Part shown: positions 57,242-64,000 of the stretch, in pieces
Numbering within the stretch: the first letter of the stretch is position 1
Layout: each line of letters opens with the position of its first letter
Assembly (NCBI RefSeq): GCF_017347085.1
Contig: NZ_JADPSA010000029.1
Location: 487,214-551,213, forward strand
DNA length: 64,000 nucleotides
Source of the DNA: Nesterenkonia sp. E16_10
Lineage (GTDB): Bacteria > Actinomycetota > Actinomycetes > Actinomycetales > Micrococcaceae
Direction of reading: 5' to 3'
Program-made: the position numbers and the translations under genes
The notes under the pieces: model-generated
Databases searched by the model: none
What the model was told of the DNA's origin: nothing
Seen by the model: the letters and a program-made list of their open reading frames with translations, nothing else

Positions 57242-57276
57242 GAAGCCCGGGGAGAGCGGCGCTCTCCCCGGGCTTC
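57242..57276 (-). terminator. Terminator of rho
   Basis: Perfect 16-bp inverted repeat GAAGCCCGGGGAGAGC (57242-57257) with its complement (57261-57276) and a 3-nt loop, 15 nt after the rho stop. It lies between rho and prfA. Confidence 0.8.
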
Positions 57277-57290
57277 AGCTGGTGCTGCGG

Positions 57291-59477
57291 CTAGTTGCCT
57301 TTGTCTCCGAGCGTGGTCTTCGATGCAAGCATCAGGAACTCGGCGTTGGACTGGGTCGCCTTGAGCTTGTTGATCAGCAGCTCCAGACCCTGCTCCTGCT
57401 CGAGTCCGGAGAGCACGCGACGCAGCTTCCACATGATCTTGACCTCCTCTGGGGAGAGAAGGTTCTCCTCGCGACGGGTGGAGGACTCGTTCACGTTCAC
57501 GGCCGGGAAGATCCGCTTGTCCGCCAGGCGGCGGGACAGGCGCAGCTCCATGTTGCCGGTGCCCTTGAACTCCTCGAAGATGACCTCGTCCATCTTGGAT
57601 CCGGTCTCCACCAGCGCGGTGGCGAGGATGGTCAGCGAACCACCATTCTCGATGTTGCGCGCCGCGCCGAAGAACCGCTTGGGCGGGTAGAGCGCGTTGG
57701 CATCGACGCCGCCGGAGAGGATCCGGCCCGAGGCCGGGGCCGCAGTGTTGTAGGCGCGACCCAGTCGGGTCATGGAGTCCAGCAGCACGACGACGTCCTT
57801 GCCCAGCTCCACGAGACGCTTCGCGCGTTCGATGGCCAGCTCGGCCACGGTGGTGTGGTCATCGGCCGGGCGGTCGAAGGTCGAGGCGATGACCTCACCG
57901 TCGACCGTGCGCTGCATGTCGGTGACTTCCTCGGGGCGCTCGTCGACCAGGACCATCATGAGGTGAACCTCAGGGTTGTTGATCTTGATCGCCTTCGCCA
58001 GAGCCTGCAGGATGATCGTCTTGCCGGCCTTGGGCGGGGAGACGATCAGGCCGCGCTGGCCCTTGCCGATCGGGGCGATCAGGTCGATCACGCGAGGCGC
58101 GATGTCCTTGGCGTCACCCTCCAGGCGCAGACGATCCTGCGGGTACAGCGGGACCAGCTTGCTGAACTCCACCCGGTCGGTGTTGGACTCGGAGGGCCGG
58201 CCGTTGACGGCGTCGAGCTTCACCAGCGCGTTGAACTTCGCCCGCTTCTGCGGGTTCTCACCTTCGCGAGGAGCGCGGATGTGCCCGTGGACGGCGTCGC
58301 CCTTGCGCAGGTTGTGCCGCTTGACCTGGGCCAGGGACACGTAGACGTCGTTGGGTCCGGAGAGGTAGCCCGAGGTCCGCACGAAGGCGTAGTTGTCGAG
58401 CACATCCAGGATGCCTGCCACCGGCACCAGGACGTCGTCCTCGGTGACCTCGGTGTCATCGACCTCGGGATCGCGGCCGCGACGGCGGTTGTTGCGATCG
58501 CCCCGGTCATTGCGGTCATTGCGATCGTTGCGGTCATTGCGGTCGTTGCGATTGCGGCTGCGACGGTTGCGGCGCTCCTCATCGCGTCCGCCCTCGCTGC
58601 GGTTGCTGTCGCGACCGCCCTCGTTGCGATCGTTGCGGCCACCGTCGTTGCGGTCGTTGCGATCGTTGCGGTTGTTCTCACGGCCACCGTCGTTGCGATT
58701 GCTGTCGCGTCCACCGTCGTTGCGGTCGTTACGGCTGTTCTCGCGTCCACCGTCGTTGCGGTTGCTCTCGCGACCACCGTCGTTGCGGTTGTTGTCGCGG
58801 CCTCCGCGGCCGCCGTCACGGCCGCTGTTGTCTCGGTTGCGCCGGTTGCGGTTGCGTCCGCGGGGCTGGGACTCGCCGTCCTCGGTGCTGCTGCCCTCGC
58901 CAGCCTGCTGATCGTTGCTCTGCTGAGCACTGTTCTGCTGGGCACCGCTCTGCTGAGCACCGTCCTGCTGGGCACTGCGGCGATCGTTGCCGCCGCCCTC
59001 GGTGCGCGCGTTCTCGCCTGAGCTCTCGCCGCGCGAGGGCCCGCCGCTCGGGGCGTTTTCGGCGACGTCGGTGCGCGAGCCGTTCTGCTCTGCGCCGGAC
59101 TCGCTCGCCTTGGTCTCGGTCTTGGGCTCGGCCTTGGACCGGCGGCGGTTCGGGCGCTTCGCGGCGGGCTCCTCGGAGCCGGCGCTCTGCTGGTCGCTGC
59201 CGCCCTTGGCGGCGTCGTTCTGGCGACCTTCGGCGGCCGCCTTGTCCTGCTGCTTGTCACGCTCTGCGACGGCGCCACCACGCTGGTGCGAGGAGATGGC
59301 CTCCACCAGGGCGGATTTGCGCATCCGGGAGCTTCCGGTGATGCCCAGCTGGGAGGCAAGCGCCTGCAGCTGAGCGAGCTTCAGACCGGCCAGCCCGGAG
59401 CTCTTGGGCTCTGGTGCAGCGGACTCGGCCTTCTCGGGGCTCTGAGTCGCAGTGGTCTCAGCGGTGGTTTCTGTCAC
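57291..59477 (-). CDS. rho: Transcription termination factor Rho with long insertion
   Basis: RNA-dependent ATPase helicase that ends transcription, a cytoplasmic hexamer. The 728 residues are far longer than the ~420 of E. coli. The N-terminal ~340 residues start with [14 protein letters not shown] and [15 protein letters not shown] (Rho N-terminal fold). A disordered region of Gln/Ser then Asn/Asp/Arg/Gly repeats (~195-335) follows. The RNA-binding [18 protein letters not shown] leads to Walker A PPKAGKT, the Walker B/Q region with [11 protein letters not shown], and the R-loop GTGNMELRL. The start is GTG 59477 with AAGGA 7 nt upstream. Insertions of this type exist in Micrococcus luteus Rho and change RNA specificity (from memory). 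Confidence 0.97.
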   Translation of the reverse strand: MTETTAETTATQSPEKAESAAPEPKSSGLAGLKLAQLQALASQLGITGSSRMRKSALVEAISSHQRGGAVAERDKQQDKAAAEGRQNDAAKGGSDQQSAGSEEPAAKRPNRRRSKAEPKTETKASESGAEQNGSRTDVAENAPSGGPSRGESSGENARTEGGGNDRRSAQQDGAQQSGAQQNSAQQSNDQQAGEGSSTEDGESQPRGRNRNRRNRDNSGRDGGRGGRDNNRNDGGRESNRNDGGRENSRNDRNDGGRDSNRNDGGRENNRNDRNDRNDGGRNDRNEGGRDSNRSEGGRDEERRNRRSRNRNDRNDRNDRNDRNDRGDRNNRRRGRDPEVDDTEVTEDDVLVPVAGILDVLDNYAFVRTSGYLSGPNDVYVSLAQVKRHNLRKGDAVHGHIRAPREGENPQKRAKFNALVKLDAVNGRPSESNTDRVEFSKLVPLYPQDRLRLEGDAKDIAPRVIDLIAPIGKGQRGLIVSPPKAGKTIILQALAKAIKINNPEVHLMMVLVDERPEEVTDMQRTVDGEVIASTFDRPADDHTTVAELAIERAKRLVELGKDVVVLLDSMTRLGRAYNTAAPASGRILSGGVDANALYPPKRFFGAARNIENGGSLTILATALVETGSKMDEVIFEEFKGTGNMELRLSRRLADKRIFPAVNVNESSTRREENLLSPEEVKIMWKLRRVLSGLEQEQGLELLINKLKATQSNAEFLMLASKTTLGDKGN
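58470..58860 (-). repeat. Repeats encoding the RND/GGR-rich Rho insertion
   Basis: Within rho, the gene repeats units such as CGCAATGACCGC and GGCGGTCGT that encode [10 protein letters not shown] and GGRENN/GGRESN patterns. The plus strand mirror is full of GTTGCGGTC-type units. Expect length variation between strains. Confidence 0.8.
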
Positions 59478-59564
59478 GAAGGTTCCTTCCCCCTCGTCAG
59501 GCAGGCCCGGCGGATGCGCCGTCCTGCGGTGTCTTCAACGGAGCGTCAGAAGTCCGTTGGCTTA

Positions 59565-59726
59565 TTACTGTTTTTTCGCGCATACAGCGTTAGGGAGATT
59601 TCTTGCACGGTCCGCGTCCCCGGCGGGGAGTGGGATCATCGCAGGTCGCTGCCGGATCGCTCTGTCGAGGAGTCGGCACCGTCCAGCGCTCAGGAAAAAA
59701 GCGCGGCTTGCGCGAAGGAACATCAT
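59565..59726 (-). CDS. Possible rho leader peptide (53 codons)
   Basis: Frame MMFLRASRAFFLSAGRC and continuing to a TAA TAA double stop (59565). It is Arg-rich (9 of 53) with a weak AGAGAT upstream of the ATG pair. It resembles in position the E. coli rhoL leader peptide, which controls rho by attenuation, but similarity is positional only. It could simply be a chance frame. Confidence 0.3.
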   Translation of the reverse strand: MMFLRASRAFFLSAGRCRLLDRAIRQRPAMIPLPAGDADRARNLPNAVCAKKQ

Positions 59727-59767
59727 GGTGATCTCTTGAGGCCGATTCGACCGACCCGGCAGAGCGA

Positions 59768-59782
59768 GCGTGCTCAGCACGC
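59768..59782 (-). terminator. Short hairpin after thrB
   Basis: GCGTGC (59768-59773) and GCACGC (59777-59782) with a 3-nt loop directly after the thrB stop (59785). The stem is short, so efficiency is uncertain. Confidence 0.35.
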
Positions 59783-59784
59783 CG

Positions 59785-60918
59785 TCAACGCTGATGTGCC
59801 TCCACTGTAACACCAGAGCCGGCGATCGGCAGGATTGAGGGGGTGAACACGTGGCCCTGCGCGTCGGGTCCGCCGAGCGCGGAGATCCGCTGCGCCGCGG
59901 CGCTGGCCTGGGCGTCGGAGTCGGCAAGCACCAGCACCGAGGGTCCTGCGCCGGAGATCACGGCGGCGAACCCGGCGGCTCGGAGTCCGTCCACCAGGGC
60001 CATGGACCCGGGGAAGGCGGGACGGCGCTGCTGCTGGTGCAACGCGTCCTCGGTGGCGTCGAGCAGCAGCTCCGGTGCGCTGGTCAGGGCGTGGACCAGC
60101 AGTGCGGCGCGCGCAGAGTTCTGCGCGGCGGCGGAGTGATCGATCTGTGCCGGGAGCAGATCGCGCGCCACCTGGGTGGACTGCTCGAAGTTCGGCACGG
60201 CCACGACGGTGCGCAGCCGTGGGTGCGGGATCAGCGGTGCGGTGCGGAAGGCGCCGTCGCCGGTGTCAAGGGTGGATCCGGGCGCCTCTGATCCGGAGGA
60301 CAGCGCGTTCGGGGCGTCCTGCCAGGAGATCGCCACTCCCCCGCGCAGCGCCGGCACGTAGTTGTCCGGGTGGCCCTCGATCCGGGAACCGATCTGCAGC
60401 TTCTCGTCCTCGCTCAACCCCTCCGGCAGCAACGTGTCCGCGGTCATCACCGCCGAGGCGACCGCCGCGGCGGAGGAGCCGAGTCCGCGGCTGTGCGGAA
60501 TGTTGTTGACCGCGCGGACCTCGAGGTCCGGGAGGCTGAAGCCCTTGGCGTTGAGGATCTTCTCGACCAGGGTGACCACCAGATGGGAGGCGTCACGGGG
60601 CAGCGTCTCGGAGCCCTCGCCCTCCACGGTGATCTCCACCTGGGCCTGCGCACCGCGCCGCGGGGCGGCGTGGACGGTGATCTCATCGAAGAGTCCCAGG
60701 GCCAGGCCCATGCTGTCGTAGCCCGGGCCGAGATTCGCCGACGTGGCGGGAACCCTGAGGTGGAAGGACCTCGGTGCGCTCAGCGGCTCGCGCAGCTGGG
60801 GCGACTCGTGAGCGCCTGCCGAGCTGCCTGCCGTGGGCGGCGTGGCCGCCGAAGGGGCCAGGGCCTGCTCCGGGGCGAGACCCTGACCGAGCTTATGCAT
60901 GCTGGACTGCCCGCTCAT
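59785..60918 (-). CDS. thrB: Homoserine kinase
   Basis: Phosphorylates homoserine to O-phosphohomoserine, the threonine-branch step before ThrC. The 377 residues include the GHMP motifs LGPGYDSMGLALG, the ATP loop SRGLGSSAAAVASAV and SGAGPSVLVL. The first ~45 residues are an Ala/Pro/Ser-rich extension of unknown function before PATSANLGPG. It starts 5 nt after thrC. Third and last gene of hom-thrC-thrB. Confidence 0.95.
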   Translation of the reverse strand: MSGQSSMHKLGQGLAPEQALAPSAATPPTAGSSAGAHESPQLREPLSAPRSFHLRVPATSANLGPGYDSMGLALGLFDEITVHAAPRRGAQAQVEITVEGEGSETLPRDASHLVVTLVEKILNAKGFSLPDLEVRAVNNIPHSRGLGSSAAAVASAVMTADTLLPEGLSEDEKLQIGSRIEGHPDNYVPALRGGVAISWQDAPNALSSGSEAPGSTLDTGDGAFRTAPLIPHPRLRTVVAVPNFEQSTQVARDLLPAQIDHSAAAQNSARAALLVHALTSAPELLLDATEDALHQQQRRPAFPGSMALVDGLRAAGFAAVISGAGPSVLVLADSDAQASAAAQRISALGGPDAQGHVFTPSILPIAGSGVTVEAHQR

Positions 60919-60923
60919 GAGGA

Positions 60924-62033
60924 TCAGAGCCCCAGCTGCCGGGCCACGGTCTCGACGTCCTGCGGGACCATGGTCGGGGTGACGTCGGAGCCGTCGGCGT
61001 TCTTCAGCGCCCAGTCGGGGTCCTTCAGGCCGTGCCCGGTCACCGTGATGACGATCGTCTTCTCGGTCGGGACCTCCCCGGCAGAGTGCTTCTTGATCAG
61101 TCCGGCGACCCCGGCGGCCGAGGCGGGCTCCACGAAGACGCCCTCCTTCGCGGAGAGCCAGCGGTGCGCGGCGAGGATCTCCTGGTCGGTGACCGACTCG
61201 ATGACTCCTGCGGACTCATCGCGAGCAGTCTCCGCCTTCTCCCAGGAGGCCGGGTTGCCGATCCGGATGGCCGTGGCGACGGTCTCCGGCTCGGTCACCG
61301 GGTGACCCATGACAATGGGCGCTGCGCCCTCCGCCTGGAAGCCCCACATGATCGGGGTGTGGCTGGAGACCGGTGCGAGCTCCGCGCCGTCGGCACCCTC
61401 GTAGGGGTTCGTCCAGGGCCGGGAATACTCCTGGTAGCCCTTCCAGTACGCGGTGATGTTCCCGGCGTTGCCCACCGGGAGCAGGTGGTAGTCCGGGGCG
61501 TCGCCGAGTGCGTCCACGACCTCGAAGGCGCCGGTCTTCTGGCCTTCGATGCGTGCCGGATTCACCGAGTTCACCAGGAACACCGGGTAGTTCTCGGAGA
61601 GCTTGCGCGCGATGTCGAGGCAGCCGTCGAAGTTGCCGTCCACCTGGATCAGCTCGGCCCCGTGGGCCACCGCCTGGGAGAGCTTGCCCATCGCGATCTT
61701 GCCTGCGGGCACCAGCACCGCACAGGTCAGTCCGGCCTGGGTCGCGTAGGCCGCGGCGGAGGCGGAGGTGTTGCCGGTGGAGGCGCAGACCACAGCCTTG
61801 GCGCCTTCGGCCACCGCGGCGGTGATCGCCATCGTCATGCCGCGGTCCTTGAAGGATCCGGTGGGGTTCATCCCCTCCACCTTCAGGTAGACCGTGCCGG
61901 AGACCAGCTCGGAGAGCGCCGGGGCGTAGACCAGCGGGGTGCCGCCCTCTCCCAGGGTGATGACCTCGGTGGTCTGCTCCACGGGGAGTCGGTCTGCGTA
62001 TTCACGGATGACTCCGCGCCATTGGTGCGCCAC
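60924..62033 (-). CDS. thrC: Threonine synthase
   Basis: PLP enzyme converting O-phosphohomoserine to threonine. The 369 residues have the PLP lysine in GSFKDRGM, the phosphate-binding [13 protein letters not shown], and the early LGEGGTPL substrate motif. The length fits the short bacterial (class II-like) branch without a long N-terminal extension. It lies 60 nt after hom. Confidence 0.95.
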   Translation of the reverse strand: MAHQWRGVIREYADRLPVEQTTEVITLGEGGTPLVYAPALSELVSGTVYLKVEGMNPTGSFKDRGMTMAITAAVAEGAKAVVCASTGNTSASAAAYATQAGLTCAVLVPAGKIAMGKLSQAVAHGAELIQVDGNFDGCLDIARKLSENYPVFLVNSVNPARIEGQKTGAFEVVDALGDAPDYHLLPVGNAGNITAYWKGYQEYSRPWTNPYEGADGAELAPVSSHTPIMWGFQAEGAAPIVMGHPVTEPETVATAIRIGNPASWEKAETARDESAGVIESVTDQEILAAHRWLSAKEGVFVEPASAAGVAGLIKKHSAGEVPTEKTIVITVTGHGLKDPDWALKNADGSDVTPTMVPQDVETVARQLGL

Positions 62034-62093
62034 GGTGGGTGCTCCTTCATCGTCAAGCGGGTGGGAACTGCTCGGGCGGGACTGGACCCAGGG

Positions 62094-63446
62094 TTACTGC
62101 TCGACCTCAACGCGCAGCACCGAGTTCACTGACTTGACCACGTCCAGGGCCCGAAGCGTGGAGACGGTGTCGGAGAGGTCCTTCTCCTTGGCCAGGTGGG
62201 TCACGATCTGCACGACGGCGCCGCGCTCCCGTGCCCCCTCGGTGTCCACCTCGCCGTCGCTGGAGACGCTGCCGGGCTGTCGCATCGACTCGATGGAGAC
62301 GTGATGATCGGCCAGCACGCGAGCGACCTCGGCGATCACTCCCTCACGATCAGCGACTTCCATATCAATGTAGTACTGCGTGTAGGCCTCATCCACCGGC
62401 AGCGCCCGGACGGACTGGGAGTCGCCGTTGGTCTCGATGGTCCCGGGGTGCTCCGGGCCGCTGTGCAGCCGGCGCGCCACGGAGACGACGTCGCCCATGA
62501 TGGCCGAGGAGGTCGGCAGACCGCCGGCGCCCTGGCCGTAGAACATGAGCTCTCCGGCGTTCTCGGCGACCACGAAGACCGCGTTGAAGGCGCCGCGCAC
62601 GCTGGCCAGCGGGTGGGTGCGGGGCAGCAGGGTCGGGTGGACGCGCAGGATGGCGCCGTCGTCGTTCTTCTCCACGATCGCCAGCAGCTTGATCACGTAA
62701 CCGGAGGCGGCCGCAGCCTCGATGTCCTCGGCGGTGACCGAGGAGATGCCCTCGCAGTAGACGTCGTGGATGTCGAAGGGCGCGTGGAACGCCAGCGCAC
62801 CCAGGATCGCGGCCTTGGCGGCGGCGTCATGGCCCTCGATGTCGGCGGTGGGGTCGGCCTCGGCGTATCCGAGCCGCTGAGCCTCGAGCAGCGCGTCGTA
62901 GAACGCGGCGCCGGTGGAGTCCATCTGGTCCAGGATGTAGTTGGTGGTGCCGTTGACGATGCCCATCACCTTGGTGATCCGGTCACCGGAGAGCGACTCC
63001 TGGATCGGGCGCAGGATCGGGATGGCACCGCCGACGGCGGCTTCGAAGCGCAGCAGCGCCCCGGATTCGGCGGCGGCCTGGCTGAGCTTGCCGCCCTGGA
63101 CCGCGAGCAGCGCCTTGTTCCCGGTCACCACGGCGGTGCCGGCGCGCAGGGCGCGCTCCACCAGGGTGCCGGCAGGTTCGATCCCGCCCATCAGTTCGAT
63201 GATCAGATCGGCCTCGTCCACCAGCGCCTCGGCGTCGGTGGTCAGCAGCTCGCCGGGGATCTTCCAGTCCCGCGGGGCCTCGACGTCGCGCACGGCGACG
63301 CCGATCAGCTTGACCGGGGCCCCCACGCGCGAGGAGATCAGCGCCCGCCCCTCGACCAGGGTGCGTGCGACCTGGGCGCCGACGTTGCCGGCGCCGAGCA
63401 GGCCGATCTTCAGCGGCTCGGCGGTGCTCCTTGCTGCGGACATCAT
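62094..63446 (-). CDS. hom: Homoserine dehydrogenase
   Basis: NAD(P)-dependent reduction of aspartate semialdehyde to homoserine, committing flux to Thr/Met. The 450 residues have the Rossmann motif GLLGAGNVGAQV, the catalytic GTTNYILDQM region, and a C-terminal ACT domain (VADREGVIAEVARVLADHHVS) for threonine feedback. First gene of the threonine operon, 53 nt after lysA. Confidence 0.96.
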   Translation of the reverse strand: MMSAARSTAEPLKIGLLGAGNVGAQVARTLVEGRALISSRVGAPVKLIGVAVRDVEAPRDWKIPGELLTTDAEALVDEADLIIELMGGIEPAGTLVERALRAGTAVVTGNKALLAVQGGKLSQAAAESGALLRFEAAVGGAIPILRPIQESLSGDRITKVMGIVNGTTNYILDQMDSTGAAFYDALLEAQRLGYAEADPTADIEGHDAAAKAAILGALAFHAPFDIHDVYCEGISSVTAEDIEAAAASGYVIKLLAIVEKNDDGAILRVHPTLLPRTHPLASVRGAFNAVFVVAENAGELMFYGQGAGGLPTSSAIMGDVVSVARRLHSGPEHPGTIETNGDSQSVRALPVDEAYTQYYIDMEVADREGVIAEVARVLADHHVSIESMRQPGSVSSDGEVDTEGARERGAVVQIVTHLAKEKDLSDTVSTLRALDVVKSVNSVLRVEVEQ

Positions 63447-63499
63447 GACCTCAATCCCTCGTGCCTGTTCGGTTCCCGGCGCTGCGCGCGTGCTGTGTC

Positions 63500-64000
63500 T
63501 CAGCCTGCGGCAAAGCCGGTGTCGCGCCCGAGCATGTCCTGCTCGGTCTCTCGGCGGATGAGCACCTGGGAGGCGCCGTCTGCGACGGCGACCACTGCGG
63601 GTCGAGTCAGGTAGTTGTAGTTGCTCGACAGCGAGTGGCAGTACGCGCCGGTGGCGGGAACGGCAAGGAGATCATCCCGGGCCGTCGCCGTCGGCAAGTA
63701 TACGTTTCGCACCACGATGTCGCCGGACTCGCAGTGTTTGCCCACGATGCGAGACAGCGTGTGGTCTCCGGTCACCCGGCGTGAGGCCAGCACCGCGGAA
63801 TAGTCGGCGTCGTAGAGCACGCCGCGGGCGTTGTCGCTCATGCCGCCGTCCACGGCCACGTAGCGTCTGGAGGTGGTGCTGCCGTCGGGCGCGTCGACCT
63901 GGACGTCTTTCTGCACGCCGACCCGGTAGAGCGTGACCCCGGCGGGTCCGACGATCGCTCGGCCGGGCTCGATCGAGATCCGCGGCACGCGCAGCGCATG
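63500..64000 (-). CDS. lysA: Diaminopimelate decarboxylase (5' part runs off the window)
   Basis: Last step of lysine synthesis, decarboxylating meso-diaminopimelate with PLP. Only the C-terminal ~166 residues are visible: EPGRAIVGPAGVTLYRVG (substrate Arg region), YVAVDGGMSDN, VGKHCESGD and the terminal TGAYCHSLSSNYNYLTRP segment contributed across the dimer interface. The stop is at 63500. Together with hom-thrC-thrB it forms an aspartate-family cluster. Confidence 0.95.
   Translation of the reverse strand, partial: HALRVPRISIEPGRAIVGPAGVTLYRVGVQKDVQVDAPDGSTTSRRYVAVDGGMSDNARGVLYDADYSAVLASRRVTGDHTLSRIVGKHCESGDIVVRNVYLPTATARDDLLAVPATGAYCHSLSSNYNYLTRPAVVAVADGASQVLIRRETEQDMLGRDTGFAAG

Larger units (their letters stand above)
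59478..59784 (-). promoter_or_regulatory. Rho leader region
   Basis: A 307-nt gap between thrB and rho. On the minus strand it contains a possible leader ORF (59565-59726) followed by tandem stops (TAATAA), then the rho ribosome site. The thrB hairpin (59768-59782) lies at its upstream edge. I see no other gene. Confidence 0.4.

Noticed and set aside
57120..59021. 633-residue plus-strand open frame with Val/Ala/Ile repeats
   Set aside because: Mirror of the rho gene; the apparent hydrophobic repeats are the antisense of the NRND-coding DNA.

Overview
The window is a high-GC chromosomal segment of an actinomycete, most likely a Micrococcales/Micrococcaceae member such as a Nesterenkonia-like organism (my inference). 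Supporting traits are paired clpP1-clpP2, an LpqY/SugABC-type importer, NucS instead of MutSL mismatch repair, the DUF2017-clpS and DUF3039-helicase neighbourhoods, a Rho factor with a long Asn/Asp/Arg/Gly insertion, abundant GTG starts, and several genes with a TANNNT box 6-8 nt before the start codon (leaderless mRNA geometry). Many proteins are rich in Asp/Glu.

Layout. 1-292: 3' end of gcvH. 456-4896: a four-gene LpqY-SugA-SugB-SugC-like sugar importer. 5032-9424: clpX, clpP2, clpP1 and tig (protein folding and turnover), with a possible ClgR box before clpP1. 9465-11377: tRNA-Pro, tRNA-Lys and tRNA-Leu, interspersed with a hypothetical protein and a Bcp-type peroxiredoxin. 11378-14476: a degraded accessory island directly after tRNA-Leu. 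It holds recombinase, IS481 and IS110 remnants, a frameshifted dehydrogenase-like pseudogene and one intact-looking gene for a small secreted Cys/Gly-rich protein behind an AT-rich promoter region.

14477-18536: orphan Tat-exported solute-binding protein, mqo and an alpha/beta hydrolase. 18546-24420: sbcD-sbcC plus an MFS-like membrane protein. 24488-25420: a degenerate ADP-ribosylglycohydrolase-like protein. 25404-30616: a compact, mostly overlapping minus-strand run: exonuclease/BRCT protein, rdgB, rph, an MBL hydrolase, murI, DUF2017 and clpS. 30640-34386: NAD salvage genes pncB and pncA flanking an XRE-cupin regulator and a thioredoxin-reductase-like flavoprotein. 34475-36672: an SF2 helicase with DUF3039. 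36735-39100: an ABC exporter. 39190-42342: a CnoX/YbbN-like protein and a large uncharacterised membrane protein. 42489-45623: an AI-2E family protein, a zinc-ribbon protein, nucS and a RibD/DHFR-like reductase.

45859-52935: complete F1Fo ATP synthase operon (atpBEFHAGDC). 53207-57172: prfA-prmC-sua5-wecA, coupling translation termination and tRNA modification genes to a cell-envelope glycolipid enzyme. 57291-63446: the rho gene and the hom-thrC-thrB threonine operon. 63500-64000: 3' end of lysA. Most of the window is ordinary core genome. The most unusual parts are the small secreted protein in the tRNA-Leu island, the degenerate ADP-ribosylglycohydrolase, the Rho insertion with a possible leader ORF, and several candidate regulatory sites.
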